A DNA stretch of 64,000 nt, from NCBI GenBank assembly GCA_910585635.1, contig CAJUFE010000001.1:201292-265291 (forward strand), read 5' to 3'. The position numbers and the translations under genes are program-made. The notes under the pieces are model-generated. The model did no database searches. It worked only from the letters and a program-made list of their open reading frames with translations, and was not told the DNA's origin. Of this stretch, positions 41,943 to 50,873 are shown piece after piece; the stretch's first letter is position 1; every line of letters starts with the position of its first letter. This DNA comes from an uncultured Lachnospiraceae bacterium (GTDB taxonomy: Bacteria > Bacillota > Clostridia > Lachnospirales > Lachnospiraceae).

Positions 41943-41977
41943 AAAAAGGGAACGTCTAGCAGGCGTTCCCTTTTTTT
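41943..41977. terminator. Bidirectional terminator overlapping the XRE gene end
   Basis: AAAAAGGGAACG (41943-41954) pairs with CGTTCCCTTTTT (41964-41975) around a short loop, with T-runs on both sides. The right stem encodes the last codons of the reverse-strand XRE gene (KKGNAC). Confidence 0.9.
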
Positions 41978-42252
41978 GACTTAAAATACTGGATCAGGCT
42001 ATGGAGGATCTGGATCTCCTCCTGCTCCAGGCCGGAGATGTCCAGGGTCGCGGTGTTCTCGATCCCCAAAAGGTAGTCGGAGGATACATGGAAAAGCCTG
42101 GCGAGCTCGATCAGCAGAGGAGAGGATGGCGTAGAGATCCCCGCTTCCCATGCATTGACCGCGCTCCTGGTCACGCAGAGTCGCTTTGCCAGCGTTGACT
42201 GTGTAAATCCCTGTTTTTCTCTTAAAGATTTGATCCGGTCGGCGATGGTCAT
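41956..42252 (-). CDS. XRE-type helix-turn-helix regulator
   Basis: 98 residues. MTIADRIKSLREKQGFTQSTLAKRLCVTRSAVNAWEAGISTPSSPLLIELARLFHVSSDYLLGI is a complete Cro/C1-type domain, followed by 35 helical residues. The start ATG 42252 is set by AAAGGGGGG; a much longer in-frame extension upstream is rejected because it runs through the divergent promoter. It is divergent from the polysaccharide locus, and a perfect inverted repeat (42310) adjoins the -35 box of that locus, so it probably controls polysaccharide expression and itself. Confidence 0.9.
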   Translation of the reverse strand: MTIADRIKSLREKQGFTQSTLAKRLCVTRSAVNAWEAGISTPSSPLLIELARLFHVSSDYLLGIENTATLDISGLEQEEIQILHSLIQYFKSKKGNAC

Positions 42253-42309
42253 AGTCCCCCCTTTAAAAATAATCTTGTTATAAGGATAAATGGATGGTTG
42301 TAGTGTTTC

Positions 42310-42326
42310 ATTATCAAAATGATAAT
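42310..42326. promoter_or_regulatory. Candidate XRE operator
   Basis: ATTATC-AAAAT-GATAAT, a perfect 17-bp inverted repeat between the divergent XRE gene and the polysaccharide locus, five bases before the -35 box at 42332. Confidence 0.65.
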
Positions 42327-42331
42327 TTAAA

Positions 42332-42360
42332 TTGACAACATGGGCAAAATAGCATATACT
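42332..42360 (+). promoter_or_regulatory. Promoter of the polysaccharide locus
   Basis: TTGACA (42332-42337), a 17-base spacer and TATACT (42355-42360). It drives the recombinase-like gene and, as no strong terminator is seen inside the locus, probably much of the following 20 kb. Confidence 0.85.
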
Positions 42361-42415
42361 ACTGTATAGTTTTGAAGTTGATCCCCAAAAAAACCGCAGA
42401 AAAGAAGGGTGCAGG

Positions 42416-43708
42416 ATGATGGTCCAGGAAAACAGTACAGGCAGCCGCCAGGAGATGGAAAAAGATCGAGATGTGGGAAAGAACAAAGATGTGCTGTCAG
42501 ATCCCAACAAGCTGATCAAAGGCTTTATCGATGCCCAGGTGGTCCGGCGTGGGCTGGACTGGCGCACGGGGGAGGCCTACCGCATCGACTTGGAGCATTT
42601 TTATAAGTGGCTGGCCGGAGGGGACGGACAGAGCATGGGCGAGAGCGCGGTGCGAGGATCAGGAGTAGTACAGGGAGCGGGAGCAATGCAAGGGACTGGA
42701 GCGACGCAAGGATCGAGAGCAGCTCAGGGATCAGGAACCGAGCAGGATCTGGGGGCAGCGCAAGGACGGCCGGATGGTCTGGCATTGGATGACCTGCGGT
42801 GGCAGGAGAAGATGGAGGATTATCTGGAATATCTGGCACTGGAGAAAAGGCTGCGTCCGGCTACGGTCGCCAGGAAATACCGGGTGTTCAACTATTATCT
42901 CTCGTACCTTGTACGGCAGGGCCTCCTGCTGGATAAGGGGCCGCTGCGGGCGGTACAGTCGGCAGGAAGGACGCGGCGCAGAGGATGGGACGGGGATGGC
43001 CCGGCAGGTGCAGAGGGAATGGGCGATCTGGCAGCTGCGGCCGGTGCGTCGGATGCGGTTGGCGGTGCTGTGGCTGGTCTGGCTGGCGCAACCGGCAGTT
43101 CTGGGACTGGCCTGGCGGATGCGGCTGGCTGTGTTGCGGCTGGTGCAGTTGGCGGTACTGTGACTGGCCTGAAGGCTGCGATCGGCCGGGCTGTGGACGT
43201 TCCGGCGGGTCCCGCAGGCGGGGGGATGTCAAAAAAGGATGTGGACGCCTTCTTCCTGGCCATGGAACGGGAGAGCAGCAGCCTGGACAGCGATTTCCGC
43301 AAGCGGATCTGCCTGCGGGACCGGGTGATGATGGCGCTCCTTTTTTACCATGGGATCGAGGTCAGCGAGCTCTTACGGCTGGAGCTCTCGGACTATGACC
43401 GGGAGACCGGCGTGCTGACGGTCCCCAAGAAGCGGGGGAGAAAGAAAAGCATCGATCTATATTCCAGGAGCCTTAAGGAACAGCTGGAGCGGTGGATATC
43501 CGTGCATGGGTACTTTGAGCGGGAGCCGGAGTACCAAAGGATGCTGTTCCTCTCTAAGCTGGGGCGGCCCCTGTCCATGAAGATGGTGATCAATGTCTTC
43601 GAGAAATACCGGGTGATGGCAGGGATCGAGAAGGCGGTCACGCCCAAGGATCTGAAAAGGTGTATGGGAACATATGCCAGGGAATTGATGCGGGAGTGGT
43701 GTGAGTAG
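42416..43708 (+). CDS. Degenerate tyrosine recombinase-like protein
   Basis: 430 residues. The N-terminal SAM-like core-binding domain is split: LIKGFIDAQVVRRGLDWRTGEAYRIDLEHFYKWL and, after an insert, MEDYLEYLALEKRLRPATVARKYRVFNYYLSYL. The catalytic domain begins DVDAFFLAMER and reaches YHGIEVSELLRLELSDYD, where E315 replaces the first catalytic arginine (normally GLRxSEL). Box II reads TPKDLKRCMGTY instead of TPHDLRHTF, and the protein ends there without box III or the tyrosine. It cannot recombine DNA. Two Gly/Ala-rich inserts (about residues 75-118 and 190-275) are foreign to the family. Position at the head of the locus suggests a regulatory or vestigial role. Confidence 0.75.
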   Translation: MMVQENSTGSRQEMEKDRDVGKNKDVLSDPNKLIKGFIDAQVVRRGLDWRTGEAYRIDLEHFYKWLAGGDGQSMGESAVRGSGVVQGAGAMQGTGATQGSRAAQGSGTEQDLGAAQGRPDGLALDDLRWQEKMEDYLEYLALEKRLRPATVARKYRVFNYYLSYLVRQGLLLDKGPLRAVQSAGRTRRRGWDGDGPAGAEGMGDLAAAAGASDAVGGAVAGLAGATGSSGTGLADAAGCVAAGAVGGTVTGLKAAIGRAVDVPAGPAGGGMSKKDVDAFFLAMERESSSLDSDFRKRICLRDRVMMALLFYHGIEVSELLRLELSDYDRETGVLTVPKKRGRKKSIDLYSRSLKEQLERWISVHGYFEREPEYQRMLFLSKLGRPLSMKMVINVFEKYRVMAGIEKAVTPKDLKRCMGTYARELMREWCE

Positions 43709-43721
43709 CGGGGGCGCGCAG

Positions 43722-44492
43722 ATGAAGGGATTTATCCATAAGATAGACAAAGCACAGATTCCCACCTGTCAGATCATGGGGGTGGATATCGCCGCCATCG
43801 ATATGCCGTGGCTTTTGGATCTCACCCATGAGAACATCAAGGCACTGTCGGGAGACTACTGCTGTGTCGCCAATGTCCACACCACCGTGATGGCCTGGGA
43901 GGATCTGGGCTATCGCCAGGTGCAGAACGGAGGCATCATGGCAATACCGGATGGCGGGCCATTATCCGCCGTGGGGAGACGGCGGGGGTATACAAAGATG
44001 CGGCGGACCACAGGGCCGGATTATATGGGCGAGATCTTAAAGGTGAGTGGAGAGAAGGGATACGCCCATTATTTTTATGGCAGTACAGAAGAGACCCTGG
44101 AGAAGCTTAAGGAAAAGCTGACGGCAGCCTACCCGAAGATCCGGATCGTGGGGATGGAGAGCCCTCCTTTTCGGCAGATGACCGATGAGGAAGACCGGGC
44201 GACCATCGCTAAGATCGACGCGGCCGCCCCGGATTTTTTGTGGGTGGGGCTGGGCGCGCCGAAGCAGGAGCGGTGGATGGCGGAGCATCAAGGGAAGGTG
44301 AAGGGCTTTATGGTGGGCGTGGGGGCAGGCTTTGATTACCTTGCCGGGAACATCAAGAGGGCGCCGGAGTGGATGCAGGAGAGGAGCCTGGAGTGGGTGT
44401 ATCGGATGTGGCAGGAGCCGGGGAGGCTGGCGGGGCGGTATGTGAGGACGAATGCGAAATTTATCTGGCATGCGGTCCTTGGGAGGAGATGA
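43722..44492 (+). CDS. WecG/TagA/CpsF family glycosyltransferase (GT26)
   Basis: 256 residues. Signatures CCVANVHTTVMAWEDL, PDGGPLSAVGRRRGY, YFYGSTEETLEKLKEKL, WVGLGAPKQERWMAEH and GVGAGFDYLAGNIKRAPEWMQERSLEWVYRMWQEP are all present. The family adds the second sugar (often ManNAc or its acid) to the undecaprenyl-linked acceptor. A WecB epimerase in this locus (53422) would supply UDP-ManNAc, which fits. The start is ATG 43722 behind AGCGGGGG; a GTG at 43701 overlapping the previous gene is an alternative. Confidence 0.92.
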   Translation: MKGFIHKIDKAQIPTCQIMGVDIAAIDMPWLLDLTHENIKALSGDYCCVANVHTTVMAWEDLGYRQVQNGGIMAIPDGGPLSAVGRRRGYTKMRRTTGPDYMGEILKVSGEKGYAHYFYGSTEETLEKLKEKLTAAYPKIRIVGMESPPFRQMTDEEDRATIAKIDAAAPDFLWVGLGAPKQERWMAEHQGKVKGFMVGVGAGFDYLAGNIKRAPEWMQERSLEWVYRMWQEPGRLAGRYVRTNAKFIWHAVLGRR

Positions 44493-44548
44493 CCGGATAA
44501 GAGCTTGTGATAAAAGAAATCTCTAAATAAGACCAAGAGGGAAAGATC

Positions 44549-45667
44549 ATGAGGATAGTATTTGACTGCTTTAAACAAGTAAAGGGCGCTGGAAAAAGTA
44601 TCGGGATCTATAATCTGGCACTTAATCTGGTCAAAAATCTTGTGAGATATAAAAGGACTTCTACAGATGAAAAGATCCTAAGGACAGAATTGATCGTATT
44701 AGGGAATAGGTATAACAGAGGAGATTTTGATATCACAGGTGTGCGGTTTGTATGTATAGATGCATATGACCCATTGAACAAGATACATTGTGCGGTTTGG
44801 GAATTGTCCGTTATCTCAAATGTATGTAGGAAGTTGACGGCAGATAAAGTCATATTTCCAAGAGGATACTGCGCATTGACACACCCTGTAAAAGATATAG
44901 TCATAATCCATGATCTTATCCCATTTTACTATAAAAGGAATTTCCCCGATACGTTCAATAAGATAGAAAATGCATATATCATAAATAGGCTAAGGTCGTC
45001 GGCAAGAACATGCTATCGGATCGTTACGATATCAGAAGCTTCAAAAAGAGATATCATAAAGTATTGTCAAGTGGATGAGTCGAAGATCAGGGTGATCCAT
45101 AATGGATGTAATGAGATGACACCTTATAAAGAAAAAGAGGATGGAAATGAACCATATATCTGCGCGATAACATCGGGATTACCACATAAAAACGCAAAAG
45201 GTATATTAAGAAGCTATGAACGATATTGTGAGATCTCGAAAGCTCCCTTAGATCTGGTCGTGATCGGGATCGGGGACTTATCATGCTATGGATTGCCGGA
45301 GGATGTAAAAGCTAGGATCACCTATTGGAAGTTTATCAAGGATAATGAAGAAATGCATCGTATCATAGCAAACAGTGTGCTCCTGCTTTTTCTCCCGTTG
45401 ATCGAGGGATTTGGATATCCACCGATCGAAGCGATGCAATTAAAGACACCGGTGATATGTTCCAATATCGACTCACTATCAGAAGTCGTGGACGATGCGG
45501 CGATATTGGTCGATCCGAAAGATCCCAGGGAAGTGGCGGAGGCAATGGAACGATTGATACAAGATCAAGATAGACAGAAACAGTTGATCGAGAAAGGTTT
45601 GAAAAATATAGAAAGATTTTCTTGGGACAGAAGAGCAGAGCTGTATTGGGAAGTACTTCTCCAATGA
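44549..45667 (+). CDS. Glycosyltransferase family 4
   Basis: 372 residues. A GT-B enzyme whose C-terminal nucleotide-sugar domain shows ICAITSGLPHKNAKGILRSYE and LFLPLIEGFGYPPIEAMQLKTPVICSNI, the E-x7-E motif of GT4 transferases. The first part (KQVKGAGKSIGIYNLALNL, HDLIPFYYKRNFP) binds the acceptor. From this gene onward base composition drops and ATA/AGA codons become common. The start ATG 44549 lies behind AGAGGG. Sugar and linkage unknown. Confidence 0.9.
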   Translation: MRIVFDCFKQVKGAGKSIGIYNLALNLVKNLVRYKRTSTDEKILRTELIVLGNRYNRGDFDITGVRFVCIDAYDPLNKIHCAVWELSVISNVCRKLTADKVIFPRGYCALTHPVKDIVIIHDLIPFYYKRNFPDTFNKIENAYIINRLRSSARTCYRIVTISEASKRDIIKYCQVDESKIRVIHNGCNEMTPYKEKEDGNEPYICAITSGLPHKNAKGILRSYERYCEISKAPLDLVVIGIGDLSCYGLPEDVKARITYWKFIKDNEEMHRIIANSVLLLFLPLIEGFGYPPIEAMQLKTPVICSNIDSLSEVVDDAAILVDPKDPREVAEAMERLIQDQDRQKQLIEKGLKNIERFSWDRRAELYWEVLLQ

Positions 45668-45727
45668 TCGTTGACTGATCAAAAAACTATGGCAGATCCC
45701 TGTCGTACAAAACTGATGGAGGAGCAG

Positions 45728-46591
45728 ATGAAAAAATATCTGAAAACGTTACGGGTACAGCATTATATGAAAAATGGACTTGTTTGTTGTGCTCCCTTTT
45801 TTAGCCAGACATTATCCCAGCCTGATATTATTAAAAATATCATCTTATCCATCCTGGCATTTTCTTTTATCTCATCATCCATATACATCATAAACGATAT
45901 CCATGATGTCGAGAAAGATAAAAGGCATCCTACAAAGTGTAAACGTCCGATCGCGTCAGGTGAGATCCCTATCGCGCAGGCAAAAAGGATATGTGCGGTC
46001 CTCATATTTTTATCTGCATTATTTCAATATCTGGTCGAAGGGAAAAATCTTGCTGCATGGGCGATCTTGTGCATCTACTTTTTGATCAATATCGTATACA
46101 GTGTATATGGAGCTAAAGATAAGCCATTGATCGATGTATGTCTTTTAGCTTCCGGATTCATCCTGCGCGTTTTTTATGGCGCGGCAAACACGCATGTCGA
46201 TATCTCTGTCTGGCTTTTGTTAGTCATCACATCAGGATCTTTATATATGGGATTTGGTAAGCGGCGGAATGAACTGGTGTCATCGGGTGATCGTACAAGA
46301 GAAGTATTGCGCTTTTATAATAAAAATTTTCTCTCTCAGAGTATGGGGGTCACGATGACGCTCTCGATCGTGTTTTATGCGCTGTGGTGTATGGAAAAGG
46401 ATGCTGTTGAGAGTATACAGAGATTTACATATACTGTGCCGATCGTGATGATCATCTTACTGCGATATAGCTTTATCATTGAAAGTGATCATGATGGCGA
46501 TCCGGTCAACGTGCTCACTGGGGACCGAGTACTGCTGTCCCTTTGTATAGCATATATAGTCGCTTTATGCTGGTTTATCTATCTGGTATGA
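45728..46591 (+). CDS. UbiA-type prenyltransferase, decaprenyl-phosphate phosphoribosyltransferase-like
   Basis: 287 residues with about eight membrane helices. The first aspartate motif NDIHDVEKDKRHPTKCKRPI (N56 to D64) and the start LRVQHYMKNGLVCCAPFF closely follow the DPPR synthase branch (mycobacterial Rv3806c), as does LYMGFGKRRNEL after helix 6. That enzyme couples phosphoribosyl pyrophosphate to a polyprenyl phosphate to make polyprenyl-phosphoryl-ribose-5-phosphate, the route to lipid-linked pentofuranose donors. In this locus it could feed the membrane GT-C proteins at 51774 and 60853. No epimerase pair (DprE) is seen, so ribofuranose is more likely than arabinofuranose (inference). 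The start ATG 45728 follows GGAGGAG. Confidence 0.82.
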   Translation: MKKYLKTLRVQHYMKNGLVCCAPFFSQTLSQPDIIKNIILSILAFSFISSSIYIINDIHDVEKDKRHPTKCKRPIASGEIPIAQAKRICAVLIFLSALFQYLVEGKNLAAWAILCIYFLINIVYSVYGAKDKPLIDVCLLASGFILRVFYGAANTHVDISVWLLLVITSGSLYMGFGKRRNELVSSGDRTREVLRFYNKNFLSQSMGVTMTLSIVFYALWCMEKDAVESIQRFTYTVPIVMIILLRYSFIIESDHDGDPVNVLTGDRVLLSLCIAYIVALCWFIYLV

Positions 46592-46744
46592 ACAAAGTTG
46601 AGGAGATACAGTTTGTAGTAAAAAGAAGAGAGGGGGAGCCCATCGATCGGCAGATCGATATCAGAAAGCTGCAGAGACTTGGATATCCCAGGAGCGTGTC
46701 CTTTTCGGAAGGGATAGAAAGATCATACAGTGGGCGGATAGATC

Positions 46745-47848
46745 ATGCGGATAGGGATCTTAGTATTAAGTGTTGGTCCATTTGGGAACAAAGGATTTTA
46801 TAATCTGCAAGAGGTGGGGTTGGCAAAAGCATTAGACCGATATTGTGAGGAAGTAAAGGTATATAAGGCGGTCCCCAAAAGGGAAAGGGCGATGATAGAG
46901 CCTATCGAAGGGACTGTCCATGCATCTATCCAGTATATGCCGTGCAGAACGATCGGGACAAATGGGATGCCCGAGCTAAAAGAGATGGATGTGACTTTAG
47001 ATCTGCTTGTCTGCTTTTCCGATACACAGCTCATGCTCCCAAAGGCTTTTCGTTGGAGCAAGAAAAATGGTGTTAGATTTTTACCCTATATCGGGGTTAT
47101 GGAGAGTCATAGCGCGAACAAGATCAATGCGTGGGTGATGGATACTTTATTTATACGTGATCTACGGATCTATCAAAAGTGTATATGTTTGGCGAAAACA
47201 CCGGATATCGTAGATAGACTCTTAAAAAAAGGCGTGAAAAAGGCAGTGCTTGGAACGGTGGGATTAGACTTTAGTATCTTGAGGACGGATTTTGAAGACT
47301 ATTGTGTTGATGACCTTAAAGGGAAGTATGGATATAAGAAAGATGATAAAGTGATCCTATTTGTCGGGCGGATGATCGATGAAAAAAGACCGGTGGAGAT
47401 GATCGATATTTTTTCTGCGCTACACAGACATGATGGGCGATATCGATTGTTGATGGTTGGAGATGGAGAGCTTTTGGGAGATGTACAAAAAGCGGTGGAA
47501 GATGAGTGGATCGGCCATGCTGTCCGGATCATCGGAAAGATCCCAAACGAGGACATGTGGGAGGTATATCGTATTGCCGACTATCTGATCAACCTGAACA
47601 AGAAAGAGATATTTGGCATGACGATAATGGAAGCGATGTACTATGGATGCAAGGTGATCGCCTGGAGGGCACCGGGGCCAGACTGGATCATTGAAGATAG
47701 GCGTACAGGATATCTGGTTTCAGACCGTGATGAGCTTTTAGAGAGGATAGCGGAAGGTAAAGACCTTACTTTAAATGCGCGGGCAAAGGTAAGAGAAAAG
47801 TTGACATGGGATCATACAGCACAGGCGATCATGCAGATCGCGCTGTGA
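46745..47848 (+). CDS. Glycosyltransferase family 4
   Basis: 367 residues. The C-terminal half has VILFVGRMIDEKRPVEMIDIF, RLLMVGDGELLGDVQKAV and LINLNKKEIFGMTIMEAMYYGCKVIAWRAPGP, the donor-binding GT4 fold with the E-x7-E pair in EIFGMTIME. The N-terminal half (SVGPFGNKGFYNLQEVGLAKAL) is typical of acceptor domains in polysaccharide loci. The ATG 46745 has only a weak upstream purine run. The 153 bases before it hold no gene. Sugar unknown. Confidence 0.88.
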   Translation: MRIGILVLSVGPFGNKGFYNLQEVGLAKALDRYCEEVKVYKAVPKRERAMIEPIEGTVHASIQYMPCRTIGTNGMPELKEMDVTLDLLVCFSDTQLMLPKAFRWSKKNGVRFLPYIGVMESHSANKINAWVMDTLFIRDLRIYQKCICLAKTPDIVDRLLKKGVKKAVLGTVGLDFSILRTDFEDYCVDDLKGKYGYKKDDKVILFVGRMIDEKRPVEMIDIFSALHRHDGRYRLLMVGDGELLGDVQKAVEDEWIGHAVRIIGKIPNEDMWEVYRIADYLINLNKKEIFGMTIMEAMYYGCKVIAWRAPGPDWIIEDRRTGYLVSDRDELLERIAEGKDLTLNARAKVREKLTWDHTAQAIMQIAL

Positions 47849-47874
47849 GCGGTCAGCTTGTGGAGAGGATGAAA

Positions 47875-49740
47875 ATGTGCGGGATCTATGGTTGTGTTGG
47901 AAAAAGGATATCACGGGAGCTGGCGGACCAGTGCTGTGACCGGCTGCGCCATCGGGGACCAGATGGGCGAGGGGTATGGCAGGAAGGGGATGTGACACTG
48001 GCCCACAGGCGTTTGGCGATCATCGACCTGACCGAGGGCGGGAGCCAGCCTATGTCCTATGCAGATGGGAGATACTGGATCACCTTTAATGGGGAGATCT
48101 ACAACTATATCGAGATAAAAAAGGAGCTGGAGCAGACGGGATGCCGCTTTTTCAGTGACAGCGATACGGAGGTGATCCTCGCCGCATATCAGACCTGGGG
48201 AGAAGGGTGTGTCACCCATTTTAACGGGATGTGGGCTTTTGCGATCTATGACAAGGAGGAGCGTACCTTGTTCTTGAGCCGCGACCGCTTTGGTGTGAAG
48301 CCGCTGTATTATGCCCTAAAGGATGGCGGGCTGATCTTTGCCTCGGAGATGAAGGCGATCATGCCCTGTCTGGATCAGGTGAGGATCAACGGGGAGATGC
48401 TCCGGTTTTTTCGGATATTCCACCATTATGAGTTCAGGGAGGATTGCCTGATCCAGGGGATCAAACGTTTTCCAGCCGGACATAACGCCGTTTTTAAGGA
48501 TGGACAGTTGAGGGTCAGGCGTTATTGGAACACGCTGGACCATCTGCTGGATATACCGACAGATCATGGCGGACAGGTGGAGATGTTCCGCGAGCTGTTC
48601 ATCGATGCATGCCGTCTGCGGATGCGCAGTGATGTGCCGATCGGGACCTCATTGAGCGGCGGGCTGGATTCCAGCGCCGTGCTCTGCGCGATGCATGATA
48701 TCGCGTCCAGGGGGGATGGGGAAGCTTATCAGAGAGATTGGCAGCATGCCTATGTGGCAGGCTTTAAAGGCAGCGTCCTGGATGAGACGGCTTATGCAAA
48801 GATGGTCACGGATCATGTAGGGATAGGGAGCACATATATCGATATCCAAGATATCACAGATGAGGAGACTTTATATAGGCAGGCATATCTGTTAGAGGAA
48901 TTGTGGATGAACACCCAGATCCCCCAGATGGCGATCTACGAAAATGAGCGTTTGGACGGCACAGTGGTATCGATAGACGGACATGGGGCAGATGAGCTGT
49001 TTGGCGGATATAGCTTTAACATGCAGTTCGCATTGCTTGATGCGCCAGATGACGGTGCGGTGCGGATGCTGGCAGAGACGATACGCGAAGCCGAAAATAT
49101 CGGTGATGACTTTGTGGATATGGAGGCATGGACGAGAAGGAGGATCCGCAAAACAAAAATAAGACACTTATGTGAGCTTATATATCGAGATCTGGTCGTA
49201 AAAGGAGACTATTGCCAACATCCAAAGTTCAAAAGGATGGATAGACTGGCGCAGTCCCTTTGTGTGGAGACACATGAAAAGATCCTGCCAACCCTGCTCC
49301 GAAACTATGACAGGGACAGCATGGCCTCCGGCGTAGAGATCAGGATGCCCTTTATGGACTATCGGATCGTGGCCTTTGCGATGTCACTGCCGTGGGACAG
49401 CAAGATCCGGAACGGTTGTTCAAAGGCGATCATCCGAGATGCGTTATGTGATATCATGCCCTATGATATCGTATACCGTAAGGATAAGAAGGGCTTTAAT
49501 GCGCCGATAGGGGAATGGATACGTGGATCGGCCGAGGTCTATCTGGATCTGGTCAACAGTACGCGCTTTTTGGAAAGCGCGGCGGTGAAAGATCATAAGA
49601 AGATACGTAAAGGATTATACGATTTTATCAAAAATGAAGACCCTGATTATAACGCGGACTTTGCAAAGGCACAGAGATTATGGTTAGAGCTGAACATGTT
49701 TGTTTGGGAAGAGGCCATGATAAAAAATAGGGTGTCTTAA
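47875..49740 (+). CDS. asnB: Asparagine synthase (glutamine-hydrolysing) family protein
   Basis: 621 residues. The start is fixed at ATG 47875 because the mature enzyme must expose C2 as the glutaminase nucleophile (MCGIYG). The N-terminal Ntn domain has LRHRGPDG and FNGEIYNY. The synthetase domain has the PP-loop SLSGGLDSSA and SIDGHGADELFGGY. In polysaccharide loci such enzymes may amidate uronic or aminouronic acids of the repeat unit rather than make free asparagine. Base composition is richer in GC than its neighbours, hinting at a separate origin. Confidence 0.92.
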   Translation: MCGIYGCVGKRISRELADQCCDRLRHRGPDGRGVWQEGDVTLAHRRLAIIDLTEGGSQPMSYADGRYWITFNGEIYNYIEIKKELEQTGCRFFSDSDTEVILAAYQTWGEGCVTHFNGMWAFAIYDKEERTLFLSRDRFGVKPLYYALKDGGLIFASEMKAIMPCLDQVRINGEMLRFFRIFHHYEFREDCLIQGIKRFPAGHNAVFKDGQLRVRRYWNTLDHLLDIPTDHGGQVEMFRELFIDACRLRMRSDVPIGTSLSGGLDSSAVLCAMHDIASRGDGEAYQRDWQHAYVAGFKGSVLDETAYAKMVTDHVGIGSTYIDIQDITDEETLYRQAYLLEELWMNTQIPQMAIYENERLDGTVVSIDGHGADELFGGYSFNMQFALLDAPDDGAVRMLAETIREAENIGDDFVDMEAWTRRRIRKTKIRHLCELIYRDLVVKGDYCQHPKFKRMDRLAQSLCVETHEKILPTLLRNYDRDSMASGVEIRMPFMDYRIVAFAMSLPWDSKIRNGCSKAIIRDALCDIMPYDIVYRKDKKGFNAPIGEWIRGSAEVYLDLVNSTRFLESAAVKDHKKIRKGLYDFIKNEDPDYNADFAKAQRLWLELNMFVWEEAMIKNRVS

Positions 49741-49741
49741 C

Positions 49742-50821
49742 ATGAAAAAGAAAAAAGTATATTATGTGATCGATGATATATACAATGGAGGCGGGATCGC
49801 CCGTGTTACCCTGTTGATGGCAGGGGAACTGATCAAGACAGGGAGATATGATGTTTCGATCGTATCGATGAGCCATCCGCTGGAGACGCCGTATTATAAG
49901 ATACCGGATGGATGCAGGGTCATCGACCTTCCGCTTAAAAATTTTATTATCCGAAAAGATTTTATACGGGCGGCAACGGAACTTAAAAGGTTGTTTCCGT
50001 CAGATCTTGAAGGTACTTTTATCATCGATGATGTAGGACACAATATACCGGCATGGCTTGGGTTAAAGCATTGTAAAAAAGCCCGGTTCATCAGTTGGTC
50101 CCACACAAATTTCTTTAACGGGTCAAAATATGGCTTCTCTGGGATCGGGAAGCGTTTGGCAGTAAAAAGATTTCACTATCTGGTCGCTTTAACAAAAGAG
50201 GACATGGGATATTATAAAAAAATACTCAATGCGGACAACGTGATCCAGATATATAATCCTAAAGATCCGTCGATCCAAAGACAGAAATATGATACAGGAT
50301 CGAAAAAGATCATCACATGCGGACGGCTGAGCCGGGAAAAGGGATTTAATCTATTGCTCCAGGTCGCGCAAGGAGTTTTTGAAAAGGTGAAAGATTGGCA
50401 ATGGGATATCTATGGAGATGGGCCGGAATATACGGCCATCCGACAGAGGATAAAAGAATATGGATTAGAAGGAAAAGTGAACCTTATGGGTTATCATAAA
50501 GATATCCTGCGTTTATATCAAGACTATGCATTTTATGTGTTCATTTCACGAGGGGAAGGTTGTCCGATGGCGATGATCGAGGCCCTATCCGCAGGCCTTC
50601 CGATGATCTCTTTTGATTTTAAGTGTGGGCCAAAGGATCTGATCGTGGATGGGGTGAACGGATACATCATAAAAAATCAGGATGTTGATGAGATGGCGGA
50701 AAAGGTGTTAAAGCTGACCATGGACCAGGAGCGCAGGTGTGGATTTGCCGAACATACGGATATGAACCTATCGGAATTAGAGATGTCCTATGTGTTGGAT
50801 AAATGGGAGAGCATATTATAG
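49742..50821 (+). CDS. Glycosyltransferase family 4
   Basis: 359 residues. YYVIDDIYNGGGIARVTLLMAGEL, KKIITCGRLSREKGFNLLLQVA, WDIYGDGPEY and FISRGEGCPMAMIEALSAGLPMISFDFKCGPKDLI give a standard GT4 enzyme with its E-x7-E region in EGCPMAMIE. It begins one base after the asnB stop, so translation is coupled. Sugar unknown; related proteins act as galactosyl- or GalNAc-transferases, but that cannot be read here. Confidence 0.9.
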   Translation: MKKKKVYYVIDDIYNGGGIARVTLLMAGELIKTGRYDVSIVSMSHPLETPYYKIPDGCRVIDLPLKNFIIRKDFIRAATELKRLFPSDLEGTFIIDDVGHNIPAWLGLKHCKKARFISWSHTNFFNGSKYGFSGIGKRLAVKRFHYLVALTKEDMGYYKKILNADNVIQIYNPKDPSIQRQKYDTGSKKIITCGRLSREKGFNLLLQVAQGVFEKVKDWQWDIYGDGPEYTAIRQRIKEYGLEGKVNLMGYHKDILRLYQDYAFYVFISRGEGCPMAMIEALSAGLPMISFDFKCGPKDLIVDGVNGYIIKNQDVDEMAEKVLKLTMDQERRCGFAEHTDMNLSELEMSYVLDKWESIL

Positions 50822-50873
50822 TTTTCTGGCAAAATGAAGATCATGGGCCGTAAAAATAGGTAAGGAGGACGAA

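Noticed and set aside
41956..42567. 203-residue version of the XRE protein
   Set aside because: The extra 105 residues run through the divergent promoter and operator; ATG 42252 has the strong RBS.
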